From contig NC_092094.1 in NCBI RefSeq assembly GCF_045679555.1, forward strand, positions 36,782,430 to 36,846,429: 64,000 nt of DNA. Reading direction: 5' to 3'. A program made the position numbers and the translations under genes. Under the pieces are notes generated by a model that was not told where the DNA came from, did no database searches, and was given only the letters and a program-made list of their open reading frames with translations. Positions 1 to 12,875 of this stretch are shown one piece after another (within the stretch, counting starts at the first letter, position 1; the number at the start of each line of letters is the position of its first letter). The stretch comes from Salvelinus alpinus. Lineage: Eukaryota; Chordata; Actinopteri; Salmoniformes; Salmonidae.

Positions 1-406
1 CCAGAAACAAAGAACTTTCTTCTGAAACTCATCAGTCTATTCTTGTTCTGAGAAATGAAGGCTATTCCATGTGAGAAATTGCCAATAAACTGAAGATCTG
101 GTACAACGCTGTGTACTACTCCCTTCACAGAACAGAGCAAACTGGCTCAAACCAGAATCGAAAGAGTAGTGGGAGGCCCCGGTGCACAACTGAACAAGAG
201 GACAAGTACATTAGAGGGTCTAGTGGCAGCTGGCAGCTTCATTAAATAGTACCCGCAAAACACCAGTCTCAACATCAACAGTGAAGAGGCGACTCCGGGA
301 TGCTGGCCTTCTGATCAATTTGATGTTATTTTAATGGCCAAAAAATATGCTTTTCTTTAAAGAACAAGGACATTTATAAGTGACCCCAAACTTTTGAACG
401 GTAGTG
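1..406 (+). mobile_element. Tc1-like transposon remnant (3' part)
   Basis: The plus strand reads as a decayed Tc1-like transposase N-terminal region followed directly by a typical Tc1 terminal sequence ending in GGTAGTG, and then TA at 407-408. Stops and a large internal deletion remove the catalytic part, so this copy is dead. Its 5' end lies before the window. Confidence 0.75.
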
Positions 407-408
407 TA

Positions 409-490
409 GATATGAGACATTTACATTTACATTACATTTAAGTCATTTAGCAGACGCTCTTATCCAGAGCGACTTACAAATTGGAAAGTT
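409..490. repeat. Fish-wide interspersed repeat fragment
   Basis: The run containing CATTTAGCAGACGCTCTTA is a short repeat widely seen in teleost genomes. A second diverged copy lies near 44068. It directly follows the TA target site of the Tc1 remnant. Confidence 0.55.
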
Positions 491-1535
491 CATACATATT
501 CATGAGACTAGGGTCTGATTATTAGCTCTTTGGTATCCCTTAGTCTCTATTTAATTACATGCTTCCAATGTATTGTGCCACAGCTAATGATGCTCAGGCT
601 TCTGTTTTCTTGCTGTATTGTGATTTTCAATAGTCAAGCAGTTCCATTTTACATATTGATTGCCTGCTTAGAAATTGCAACGTTTTGTACATGTTTGCCT
701 GGAGGGGGTGGCAATGTTGGAAAATATTTGTTATTTACTTTTATTTACATAAAATGGGGGTGTGGTGCATGCCCTCAAGAAGCACTCGGTATGCAGCAAC
801 CCCATTTTTGACACTGATTTATCTGGATTGACTGTGAGGAAAACAAAAGGCCAGTCTGCCTTACCTGAAAGACCACACTGTATTTCTCCTTCCATTATCC
901 AGTTCAGAGTGATATACTGTACCTGGGACAGAGCAGTGCTGCAGACCTGAGTTATCTGACCTAACTTCAGCCAGTACAGTGGATACTGGGTATAGCACTG
1001 ACCACAGTGGTACTTCTGACTGACCTTTTTCACCCTGGGTGCAGCCTGGGTAGTACATATTTTCATCCACTCTCCAATTGTTTGTTCCATAATGTGAAAC
1101 TCAACAGCTATGTGGTGAGGAATCGGAGCGTTAGAGGGACTGAGCAGTAGTTATTGCTCACTGTAGCCTTGTGGGAGTGACCAGTGCTCAAACATGCACT
1201 GTCTCCATCGGGAGAGAGTCAAAGTGTGAACGCATCATTGCTCTTGTACATCACACCACAGTGTATCTATTGTGTCAGCAGTTTCTTTAAGGGTTTCGAA
1301 TGCATTTCACAGTTATTAATAGTCTCCTAGACCACACACAGCTTTATTTTATATTGGCAGACCTGAAATCACTGGCCCTTGTCGATACAACCACTGTGCC
1401 ATGAGGGATGGGGAGAAATGCACAAGGAAAGAGAATCATTGGAGAAAGATATGCAGCATTGCTCATTTGGAGGGTGGTATGGTGCGAAGGGATGCACCAC
1501 TGCAGAAAGAGAATTGTCTCTCTAGGACAGGGATC
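491..1535. other. Stretch without a recognised gene
   Basis: Short overlapping ORFs occur on both strands around 730-1090, but none has a recognisable motif or splice context. I see no gene here; it is probably old intronic sequence of NECAB2. Confidence 0.5.
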
Positions 1536-1728
1536 TTCAACTGGCAGCTTATGGGCCGAATTTGGCCCGCGGATGGTTTTATTTGGCCCTCCAAGATGTT
1601 TTTCTTTTTATATTTATTTTCATTAATGGACATAATAGACTGTAAAAACACCAGGAAATCAGCTCCAAGTGATTTTAATTTTGGAAATCTGTTCCCATTT
1701 ATTCCCATGCATAATATAGAGACATACA
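1536..1728 (+). repeat. hAT-like short element, copy 1, cut by a Tc1-type end
   Basis: It begins near a CAGGGATCTTCAACTGG-type terminus and shares long matches with 4284-4567, for example ATTTTGGAAATCTGTTCCCA. It stops at a TA where a Tc1-like terminal repeat begins. Confidence 0.55.
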
Positions 1729-2250
1729 GTGCATTCAGAAAGTATTCACACCCCTTGACTTTTTCCGCATTTTGTTGAGTTACAGCCTGAATTTAAAATG
1801 GATTACATTTTGTTTCGTTTTTTGTCACTGGCCTACACACAGTGTTTTACATGATTTTTGAATGACTGCCTCATCTCTGTGCTCCTCAGTCGAGCAGTGA
1901 ATTTCAAACACAGATTCAACCACAAAGACCAGGGAGGTTTTCCAACGCCTCGCAAAGAAGGGCAGCTATTGGTAGATGGGTAAAAAAAAGTTAAGTTATT
2001 GATTATACTTTGGATGGTTTATCAATTCACCCCAATACAAAGATACAGGCGTCCTTCCTAACTCAGTTGCCGGAGAGGAAGGAAACCGCTCTGGGATTTT
2101 ACCATGAGGCCAATGGTGACTTTAGAAAAAACTGTTACAGAGTATAATAGCTGTGATAGGAGAAAACTGAGGATGGATTAATAACATTTTAGTTACTCCA
2201 CAATACTAACCTAATTGACAGAGTGAAAAGAAGGAAAATCAGCCAACGGC
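1729..2250 (+). mobile_element. Non-autonomous Tc1/mariner-like element, 5' portion
   Basis: It starts with a Tc1-like terminus (CAGTGCATTCAGAAAGTATT) after a TA and continues into a repeat I recognise as common in salmonid genomes. No matching right terminus is found. The element breaks off where a SINE begins at about 2252. No open transposase is present. Confidence 0.6.
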
Positions 2251-2251
2251 T

Positions 2252-2402
2252 GAATCCCGAGTGGCGCAGCATCTCAGTGCAAGAGCTGTCACTACAGTCC
2301 CTGATTTGCACAATTGGCCCAGCGTCGTCCGGGTTTGGCCGGGGAAGGCTGTCATTGTAAATAAGAATTTGTTCTTAACTGACTTGCCTAGTTAAATAAA
2401 GG
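2252..2402 (+). repeat. tRNA-derived salmonid SINE, partial
   Basis: A degraded tRNA-like head (GAGTGGCGCAGC...) is followed by the conserved SINE body and the tail motif ACTTGCCTAGTTAAATAAAG. Part of the head is missing around the B box. Confidence 0.75.
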
Positions 2403-2710
2403 GGGGAGGGATATTCTCCAGTTTCCATGTTAACGGTGCAATTCTGTGATTCCCCTCTGAGTTCTCCCCCAACTTCTTCCATACCCTATGGGGGACACAT
2501 TCCCGTACATACATTCAAACTCTCTCTCTTTCACACACACCCTCATATACACAGCCATGCACTATTATCTCATGATATATTCAATGGATTCCTTACTGCC
2601 TTCATTATTCCATGTATGCCTGCATGTGTTTGTGTGCACACATATGCCTACATATAGATATTGCCCTGAGCCATACACACACACAAACCCTTGTACAATC
2701 ACACACAAAC

Positions 2711-3797
<1,087 letters not shown>

Positions 3798-4031
3798 TTG
3801 GCACAAGAGTTAGGGTTGTGGTTGAGGCTAGGGTTAGTGTTGAACCAGGCTGTGGACATGAATCTAGGTTTAGGGTTGTGGTTGAGGCTAGGATTAGGGT
3901 TGAACGGGGATGTTGACATGAAGTTAGGGTTAGGGTTGTGGTTGAGGGTTAGGGTTGAACAGGGAAGTGGACATGAAGCTAGAGTTAGGGTTATGCCAAG
4001 ATTAGGATTTAGGGTTAAGGCTTGGTTCTAA
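3798..4031. repeat. Telomere-like minisatellite, 60-bp period
   Basis: TAGGGTTGTGGTTGAGG recurs at 3811, 3871 and 3931, giving an exact 60-bp period. Each unit carries several TTAGGG-like words plus a GTGGACATGAA-type segment. Because 60 is a multiple of three, a repetitive ORF stays open, which does not indicate a gene. Confidence 0.85.
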
Positions 4032-4283
4032 CTAACAGCTGCTACATCCAAAATAGTTATTTTGCAAAGATCACAACCAAATGTTATCTTAGCGACTGTT
4101 CAAGCAAGAATCAAAACATAATTTTATGCATATGAAAACCCCAAAAAGTGGTTTCCGCAGATGGCGATGGCTTTCTTACTGCCGCCAAGAGTCACACGCA
4201 TCCGTGTGGTGACATCAGTGTGTCGTGTACTGAAAAAGGGTCTATACCATGGCTATACAGAACACTGCAAGCACTCCATAGAG

Positions 4284-4567
4284 CAGGGTTCCCCAACTGG
4301 TGGCTCGTGGGATGAATTTGGGCCACTGGGGGGTTTTATTTGGCCCCCCAAGTTTTCTGAGCGAAAAAATAATAATAATAATATATTGTTTTTAGAATTT
4401 ATTTTCATTGTTAGATGGGAAATACTGTAAAAACACCAGAAAATCAGCTCCAAATGATTTACATTTTGGAAATCTGTTCCCAAGTATTTCCACACATAAT
4501 AGAGAGATGTGATTGTATATAAATGTAAGCAAGGTTTGATATTACTATGTTTTAGTCAAATATTATA
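4284..4567 (+). repeat. hAT-like short element, copy 2, cut by Tc1
   Basis: It starts at CAGGGTTCCCCAACTGGTGG and matches copy 1 (1536-1728) through most of its length. It ends at the TA target of the Tc1 element that starts at 4568. Confidence 0.55.
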
Positions 4568-6126
4568 CACAGCTCAAAAAAATAAAGGGAACACTTAAAC
4601 AACACAATGTAACTCCAAGTCAATCACACTTCTGTGAAATCAAACTGTCCACTTAGGAAGCAACACTGATTGACAATACATTTCACATGCTGTTGTGCAA
4701 ATGGAATAGACAAAAGGTGGAAATTATAGGCAATTAGCAAGACACCCCCAAAAAAGAAGTGATTCTGCAGGTGGTGACCACAGACCACTTCTCAGTTCCT
4801 ATGCTTCCTGGCTGATGTTTTGGTCACTTTTGAATGCTGGCGGTGCTCTCACTCTAGTGGTAGCATGAGACAGAGTCTACAACCCACACAAGTGGCTCAG
4901 GTAGTGCAGTTCATCCAGGATGGCACATCAATGCGAGCTGTGGTAAAAAGGTTTGCTGTGTCTGTCAGCGTAGTGTCCAGAGCATGGAGGCGCTACCAGG
5001 AGACAGGCCAGTACATCAGGAGACGTGGAGGAGGCCGTAGGAGGGCAACAACCCAGCAGCAGGACCGCTACCTCCGCCTTTGTGCAAGGAGGTGCACTGC
5101 CAGCGCCCTGCAAAATGACCTCCAGTCTGCTCAAACGGTCAGAAACAGACTCCATGAGGGTGGTATGAGGGCCCGACGTCCACAGGTGGGGGTTGTGCTT
5201 ACAGCCCAACACCGTGCAGGACGTTTGGCATTTGCCAGAGAACACCAAGATTGGCAAATTCGCCACTGGCGCCCTGTGCTCTTCACAGATGAAAGCAGGT
5301 TCACACTGAGCACATGAGCACATGTGACAGACGTGACAGAGTCTGGAGACGCCGTGGAGAATGTTCTGCTGCCTGCAACATCCTCCAGCATGACCGGTTT
5401 GGCGGTGGGTCAGTCATGGTGTGGGGTGGCATTTCTTTGGGGGGCCGCACAGCCCTCCATGTGCTCGCCAGAGGTAGCCTGACTGCCATTAGGTACCGAG
5501 ATGAGATCCTCAGACCCCTTGTGAGACCATATGCTGGTGCGGTTGGCCCTGGGTTCCTCCTAATGCAAGACAATGCTAGACCTCATGTGGCTTGAGTGTG
5601 TCAGCAGTTCCTGCAAGAGGAAGGCATTGATGCTATGGACTGGCCCGCCCGTTCTCCAGACCTGAATCCAATTGAGCACATCTGGGACATCATGTCTCGC
5701 TCCATCCACCAACGCCACGTTGCACCACAGACTGTCCAGGAGTTGGCGGATGCTTTAGTCCAGGTCTGGGAGGAGATCCCTCAGGAGACCATCCGCCACC
5801 TCATCAGGAGCATGCCCAGGCGTTGTAGGGAGGTCATACAGGCACGTGGAGGCCACACACACTACTGAGCCTCATTTTGACTTGTTTTAAGGACATTACA
5901 TCAAAGTTGGATCAGCCTGTAGTGTGGTTTTCCACTTTAATTTTGAGTGTGACTCCAAATCCAGACCTCCATGGGTTGATAAATTTGATTTCCATTGATC
6001 ATTTTTGTGTGATTTTGTTGTCAGCACATTCAACTATGTAAAGAAAAAAGTATTTAATAAGAATATTTCATTCATTCAGATCTAGGATGTGTTATTTTAG
6101 TGTTCCCTTTATTTTTTTGAGCAGTG
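4568..6126 (+). mobile_element. Full-length Tc1-like transposon (1559 bp)
   Basis: It is bounded by inverted termini (CACAGCTCAAAAAAATAAAG at left, complement of TTTGAGCAGTG at right), with TA at 4566-4567 and 6127-6128. It encloses one decayed transposase gene. Its right end sits against the AT-rich 3' tail of the neighbouring LINE. A 5'-only copy of the same family lies at 54002-54644. Confidence 0.93.
4820..5868 (+). pseudogene. Tc1-like transposase pseudogene
   Basis: The reading spans a paired helix-turn-helix region (residues about 15-120) and a DDE domain. Catalytic acidic residues are visible in TDESRF, QDNARPH and NPIEHIW. Three lesions are seen against the sister copy at 54254. One is an in-frame 21-bp loss after LQNDLQ near 5127. 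The second is an 8-bp tandem duplication (TGAGCACA) near 5308-5320 that shifts the frame and creates a stop. The third is a CGA-to-TGA stop at 5593-5595, typical of CpG decay. The product would cut and paste its own element by binding the terminal repeats; this copy cannot make it. Confidence 0.92.
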
Positions 6127-9100
6127 TATATATATATTTTTTATTCAAGTTTTACAAAATGTACATCAAAGATTTTACCATATTCCAACAACCCTCTCTT
6201 CCTCCCTCCACACAACACATCCACCCCCAACCACCCAAGTCCCTTCCCTACCTCTCCGCCCTACCTCAGTCCACCCACCTCGATTCCCTGTGATAGATGT
6301 CATGGTGAGACATGACATCTATCACACTCATTATTTACATTTGGATATATTTCAGACAATTTGGATTTGGAAAAATACACTTTATGTAAAACCTTAAATT
6401 GTTTGAGACCAAGACGAGCACAAGATGTAGTGGAGCGTACTCTATCAATTGTCTCATCCCACCACTCCTGTGTAAATTCAACACCCATTTCCCATTCCCA
6501 AGCAGATTTAGTTTTGTTGGTGGAGTGTTTGTCCAATGACATAATACACAGATAGGTCTGAGAAATTACTGCTTTCTGTCGTGGTAATAGAGTCAATATG
6601 CCATCCCAGGGGGTGGAGCAGGGATGCCAGAAAATTGGGAGGAGACACAATGCCTAATTTGAAGGTAACGGAAAAAGTGAGATGGAGGCAAAGAGTATTT
6701 GGAGACCAGGTTGGGATAACTAGAAAAATCTATTTACGATAAGTCTTGTAAGGACTTAATGCTTTCTCTCACTGGACAGGGAAAGGTTTAATCTATTAGG
6801 GAAGTGGGGAATAAGTGATTCTTATCAATAGGATCCATAGTAGACGCAGAGGAGAATTTAAAATGCCGTCGAAACTGGTACCAAGTCTTAAGTGTGGAAA
6901 GTACTGCAGGATTGCCAGTATAGCGAGAGGGGGATGCTGGGAGAGAAGAGCAGAGTAAAGCATGAAGAGAAGCAGAAATACAAGAATGTGCCTCTAGGTG
7001 GCAGCATGGGGTATCTGGAGCATGTAACCAGAATAGCAATTTCTGAAAGTTGGCTGCCCAGTAATAGTATAAAAAGTTGGGTAGTGCAAGCCCTCCTCTA
7101 AACTTGCATCTCTGAAATAAAGATCTCCTGACTCTGGGTACCTTTCCTCCCCAGATAAATGTGGTAACTAAATGTGGTAAACTTTTTTTAAAACTTTGAT
7201 TAAAAACAATGGAATCGATTGAAATAGATAAAGGAATTTGGGTAAATGGTTCCTTTTTACAGCATTAATCCTTCCTATAAGTGATAGTGGTAAGCTACCC
7301 CATCTCTGAAAATAAGATTTATTTTGCGTAAGGAAGGGAGAAAAGTTTGCAGAAAAAAGAGCATGTAATGAACAAGTTACGTTCACTCCAAGGTATTTGA
7401 AACCAGAGCGGCTAAGCTGAAAAAGCAAGTCTGTCTCCTGGAGCTGTAGCGCTGCTGGATTGATTTGAAAGCACTAACTTTTCTGGAGATTCAGCTTGTA
7501 ACCGGAGAAAGAGCCAAAGTTCTCCAGAATAGAAAGGATAGAAGGTAAACAGGTTACAGGGTTATTTACAAAGAGAAACAAATAATCTGCATGTAATGAT
7601 AACCTATGTTCAACTGCTTCCTGTGTTACATATTAGAAAGAGGAGGATGCCCGTGAAGCTACTGAAAGGGGCTAAATGGCAACAGCAAATAACTAAGAGG
7701 AAGATGGGCAGCCTTGGCGTGTCCCACGTTCCAGGGCAAAATAATCCGAACGGGTGTCATTGGTACAGACAAGAGATGGATCCATGAGCTAAATTTGGCC
7801 CCAAATCCAATTTTTTAAAGAAAGCAAATAGGTACTATCATTCAATTCTGTCGAATGCCTTCTCTGCGTCTAGGGAGATTGCCACCTCAGGGGAGTTAAA
7901 AAATTGTTTAGAATAAATTATATTAAACAGTGTCCGAATATTTTTAAAAAATGAATATCTGTCCTTTATAAAACCGGTTTGTTCCTGTGATATGAGTCCT
8001 GGTAAGACTACTTCCAGACGCCTCGCTTTCACCTTCTCAAGCACCATAACATCCACATTGAGGAGGCTTAGGAGCCTAAATGAAGAACAGGAAGTCGGGT
8101 CTTTCCCCTACTTAAGGAGAAGCGCTATTGAAGCCTGTGTTAGGGTAGCTGGCAGTGAGCCACGTTCAAGTGACTCGTTATACATAGATAAGAGTAAAGG
8201 GGCTAACTTGGTATGGAATTTCTTAAAGAACTCAGTTGGAAACCCATCAGGCCCTGGAGCCTTGCTGCTCTGCATTGACTTGATAGACTGAATAACTTCT
8301 TCAAGGCTGAGAGGAGAATCAAGGTCATCAGTTTCAGCCTCAACTGTGGGAGTCTCCAGTTCACCCAAAAATGTAGTCATATTGGCAGTATCTGATGGAA
8401 ATTCAGACGTAAACAGGGAGGTGTAGAAAGATTTGAAGGTGTCATTTATCCCCGTAAGGCCAGAAATCAAGTTATGAGAGGAATCTTTAATTTGGTGAAT
8501 CAGACGGGTAGTAGCGCTGCTTTTTAATTGGTGTGCAAGCAGACGACTTGCCCTGTCGCCATGTTCATAGTAGATACCACGTGAATGCAATAGTAACCGT
8601 TCTGCATCTGTGGTGAACAAGAGATTGAATTCAGATTGTAAGTTCAAGCGTTGCTTATATAGCTCTGGGGATGGCGTCAGGGCATATTGATGGTCTAAGT
8701 CAAGGATGACTTTAATGAGTTGTTCTAGTTTAACTTTCCGACTTTTGTTTAAATGAGAAGAATAAGAAATGTTTTCTCCTCTAAGATAGGCCTTAAGGGA
8801 TTCCCATAAGAGAGAATGAGAGGTTGAGCTTGTCTGATTGGAAAAGAGAAAATGATCAATAGAAGTGGAGATAACGTTACAGAAGTCTGCATCAGACAGG
8901 AGAAGAGAATCGAAGTTTGTCCTGAGAGGACTATGTCGAGGGCTAAAGGTCTATGGTCAGAAATTACAATGGATAAATATTCAGAAGAGGTGACATTTGG
9001 AAGTAACTTATGATCAATAAAGAAATAGTCAATATGAGAAAAAGAATGGTGTACATGTGAAAAAAATAATAATCTTTTGCCTGGGGATTCTGAAACCTCC

Positions 9101-9168
9101 AGGGATCTGTACACCCATTCTGAACCATAAAATCTGAGGAGGACTTTGACATAGCAGAAGGAGACATA

Positions 9169-10773
9169 CAGTGAGGGAAAAAAGTATTTGATCCCCTGCT
9201 GATTTTGTACGTTTGCCCACTGACAAAGAAATGATCAGTCTATAATTTTAATGGTAGGTTTATTTGAACAGTGAGAGACAGAATAACAACAAAAATATCC
9301 AGAAAAATGCATGTCAAAAATGTTATAAATTGATTTGCATTTTAATGAGGGAAATAAGTATTTGACCCCTTCTCAATCAAAAAGATTTCTGGCTCCCAGG
9401 TGTCTTTCATACAGGTAACGAACGGAGATTAGGAGCACACTCTTAAAGGGAGTGGTCCTAATCTCAGTTTCTTACCTGTATAAAAGATACCTGTCCACAG
9501 AAGCAATCAATCAATCAGATTCCAAACTCTCCACCATGGCCAAGACCAAAGAGCTCTCCAAGGATGTCAGGGACAAGATTGTAGACCTACACAAGGCTGG
9601 AATGGGCTACAAGACCATCGCCAAGCAGCTTGGTGAGAAGGTGACAACAGTTTCTGTGATTATTCGCAAATGGAAGAAACACAAAAGAACTGTCAATCTC
9701 CCTCAGCCTGGTGCTCCATGCAAGATCTCACCTCGTGGAGTTGCAATGATCATGAGAACGGTGAGGAATCAGTCCAGAACTACACAGGAGGATCTTGTCA
9801 ATGATCTCAAGGCAGCTGGGACCATAGTCATCAAGAAAACAATTGGTAACACACTATGCCGTGAAGGACTGAAATCCTGCAGCGCCCGCAAGGTCCCCCT
9901 GCTCAAGAAAGCATATATACATGCCCGTCTGAAGTTTGCGAATGAACATCTGAATGATTCAGAGGACAACTGGGTGAACGTGTTGTGGTCAGATGAGACC
10001 AAAATGGAGTTCTTTGGCATCAACCCAACTTGCCGTGTTTGGAGGAGGAGGAATGCTGCCTATGACCCCAAGAAACCATCCCCACCGTCAAACATGGAGG
10101 TGGAAACATTATGCTTTGGGGGTGTTTTTCTGCTAAAGGGACAGGACAACTTCACCGCATCAAAGGGACGATGGACGGGGCCATGTACCGTCAAATCTTG
10201 GGTGAAAACCTCCTTCCCTCAGCCAGGGTATTGAAAATGGGTCGTGGATGGGTATTCCAGCATGACAATGACCCAAAACACACGGCCAAGGCAACAAAGG
10301 AGTGGCTCAAGAAGAAGCACATTAAGGTCCTGGAGTGGCCTAGCCAGTCTCCAGACCTTAATCCCATAGAAAATCTGTGGAGGGAGCTGAAGGTTCGAGT
10401 TGCCAAACGTCAGCCTCGAAACCTTAATGACTTGAAGAAGATCTGCAAAGAGGAGTGGGACAAAATCCCTCCTGAGATGTTTGCAAACCTGGTGGCCAAC
10501 TACAAGAAACGTCTGACCTCTGTGATTGCCAACAAGGGTTTTGCCACCAAGTACTAAGTCATGTTTTGCAGAGGGGTCAAATACTTATTTCCCTCATTAA
10601 AATGCAAATCAATTCATAACATTTTTGACATGCGTTTTTCTGGATTTTTTTGTTGATATTCTGTCTCTCACTGTTCAAATAAACCTACCATTAAAATTAT
10701 AGACTGATCATTTCTTTGTCAGTGGGCAAACGTACAAAATCAGCAGGGGATCAAATACTTTTTTCCCTCACTG
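9169..10773 (+). mobile_element. Complete Tc1-like transposon (1605 bp) nested in the LINE
   Basis: Termini CAGTGAGGGAAAAAAGTATT and their complement lie between TA copies at 9167-9168 and 10774-10775. The two terminal repeats are long (about 200 bp) and nearly identical. The insertion lies inside the endonuclease part of the LINE ORF2 and is therefore younger than that LINE. Confidence 0.96.
9536..10557 (+). pseudogene. Tc1-like transposase with one frameshift
   Basis: Translation from the ATG at 9536 ([13 protein letters not shown]) follows the usual 340-residue DD34E transposase up to about 10075. There one base is missing in the segment before the IPTVKHGG motif, so the frame shifts. The second half is open in the next frame (from about 10111) to the stop at 10557. 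All three catalytic positions remain (WSDET, QHDND, NPIENLW). One base separates this gene from an open frame. The same family is intact at 32521-33543. Confidence 0.93.
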
Positions 10774-12043
10774 TAGTTCTGGGGTTGGAGCGGTCTAAAG
10801 CTGGGCTAATAACACAATTCAGATCCCCGCCAAATATCAAAAGATGGGTGGTCAGAGAAGAGATTTTCCCCAGCAACCCATTGGCAAATTCAACATCATC
10901 AAAATTGGGAGCATATACATTGACCAATACTACAGGTGTTTGCCAAATGGTGCCAGTTATTATTAAATATCTCCCATTACTGTCTGAAATAACATTAGTA
11001 GTAGAGAAATGTATTATTTTACTAACCAAAATTGCAACACCTCTTTCTTTGGAGTTAAAGTCTGAGTGGAAAACCTGACTGAGCCTGGAGTTTTGTAGCC
11101 TTGAATGATCTTTAATGCATAAATGGGTCACTTGTAAAAAATACCTTTTAGCTTTTTCAAATGGGAAAGACTCTTGACAGGATTATTCATTGTCTTAGTA
11201 TTCAAGGATAAAAACGTTCTAGGATTAGGCCTACCTATTCCAATATTACTATTATTAGCGTTGTTAGCCATCTAAAATATTGAAAGGAAAAAGGTGTGAA
11301 AACAAACCAAGTATTTGCAAAAATAACAGAGAAAACTGATGAAAAAAGCAACAACAAAAAAATAAAAATTTAAAAGGACCAAAAAAGGTCACTCCCCCTC
11401 CCACCCAAATCCGAAGTCTCCTTCCCCAGCGAATGGAGACAGCAGATTGACGTTTGCGCAGCTTCGGTACATATAAACAGAAACCGTTCCTTTCCTAATG
11501 CGGAGAGGCTCCATAGCACGAGTAGTGAAATACATTTGAAAAGGAATTCACAAAATGGTAAAGTAGGTCAACAGATAACCAAAACAAAGTCAGAAAACCC
11601 CATAACAGTAAAACAAAACTTTCCTGACTCAGGGAGTCTTCAATCAGTGCAACATGTGCAATGTCTCTTAAGGATGGCCAAATAAGTGTCCCGCAGTATG
11701 TTACCCTGTTACAAAAAAGAAAAGGGGCAGAGTGTATGTACATGTACGAATGATCAATGGGGTGTAATAAAGTGGTGAAAAGTCCTTCAGTAAGTATCTA
11801 GATAAAAAATCTAGGAAAGCTCTGCAAAAGCCTGGAATTGTAGCCATGCATTGCTATGCTAGCCACCTAGACAAATAAAAAGGACCTCCCAAACGTGTAG
11901 CTTAAATAACAACCACACAAGACAGTATTAGTCATTTTTATCAGAGTTCAATAGTGTTTCTGCAGAGTAGAAAAGGAATGGCAACAGGGGGAAAAAGTAC
12001 CTGCCATGAAAATCAAAACATACCTTTTGACTTGGAGGGTAGG

Positions 12044-12635
12044 CTAGGTTATGCATGCTAACTGGCAAAAGAGTAGGTCATAGATCCAAAAAAACGGCTC
12101 AGAAGTGACTGTCGAACCGACGCTGGGCATCCTCGTGGGAGTCGAACTGTAGCTTGTCGTCTCCGCCCGCTGGGGAGGGGGCAAATGGGCTTTGTCCAGC
12201 TTTGGGGGTGATGGAACTATGGCAGGACCCAGCACCTCCACGAAGAAGTCTGACATGAACTTAACTGAGTCCCCTCCTTCAAGTTTCTCTGGTATACCAA
12301 CAACCCAAAGATTGCAATGGCGAGAAAGGGTCACTGTAGTCACACAGGTCATGTTCAAAGCCGCCAAGTCGTTCATGGCTCGGACACCATCCAGGACGGT
12401 GGAGAAGAGGGGCCAGAGCAGCATCAATGGCAGTTTTGAGCTGGGTGGCAATGGTAGCTGTGATTTCCGAGACCAGAACCGTACGGAGGTTCTGACGATC
12501 TGTGTGGAGTGTGACCACATGAGAATCCGTAACGGTTGGACTGGAGTCGGTGCCATTACCATTCACATTTGCCATCACGGTTGAAACGTTAGTTACAGGT
12601 CTTCTGCACCTCAGATCGTGTGACATTTGAATCAA
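12044..12635 (-). pseudogene. L1-like ORF1 fragment
   Basis: Two overlapping minus-strand frames together resemble an L1 ORF1 RNA-binding protein. A hydrophilic N-terminal part starting near 12635 is followed by VGIPEKLEGGDS, a typical ORF1 RNA-recognition-like motif. A frameshift near 12280-12300 divides them, and the C-terminal part is lost before ORF2. Confidence 0.7.
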
Positions 12636-12875
12636 AAAGGTAACTTACGAGGTCATCAATCAAATCTGATATGTAAGAAAGTGGAATGCAAAGTAAAAAT
12701 GTGGCAAATTTAACTCATGCGTACAAGCCTCGTCCACATGCTTCTTCTCCACTCACATGCTAAACCAGGAGCCCCCATCACATGATCAAATGGATTTCCT
12801 TACCTATTTTTCTGCTTTTATCTCCCTCTTTTTCTCAACCCCTCACTTTTTACTTCTGTCTTTCTTTCTGTCCAG

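Larger units (their letters stand above)
6300..11271 (-). pseudogene. L1-like ORF2 (endonuclease-reverse transcriptase), broken
   Basis: The likely start is the ATG at 11271. The endonuclease part shows VNVYAPN and FGGDLNC near 10770-10930. After the inserted Tc1 it resumes with SDHRPLALD near 8940. The reverse transcriptase shows APGPDGFPTEFFKKF (about 8230), EQTGFIKDRYSFFKN (about 7960) and DAEKAFDRIE at the 7838 end. The C-terminal CDRCH motif lies at about 6310. Stops and frameshifts separate the segments at about 11130, 8750-8650, 8100, 7830 and 7040. The intact protein nicks DNA and copies its own RNA into the target; this copy is dead. Confidence 0.9.
6129..12640 (-). mobile_element. 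L1-like LINE, interrupted by Tc1
   Basis: Read on the minus strand, an ORF1-like segment (12635-12044) is followed by ORF2 from about 11271, with endonuclease and reverse transcriptase motifs. A 3' tail near 6129-6290 ends in an AATAAAAAATATATA-type run. The copy is split by a complete Tc1 element at 9169-10773 and carries many stops and shifts. Removing the Tc1 leaves about 4.9 kb. The junction near 6290-6325 carries a perfect 15-bp inverted repeat and seems to mark a lost piece between the ORF2 C-terminus and the 3' tail. Confidence 0.85.

Noticed and set aside
731-1090. 119-residue minus-strand ORF and overlapping plus-strand ORF
   Set aside because: No recognised motif and no splice context; frames overlap on both strands as in chance ORFs.
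3798-4031. 77-residue repetitive ORF
   Set aside because: The 60-bp repeat period is a multiple of three; no start context, homology or splice site supports a gene.
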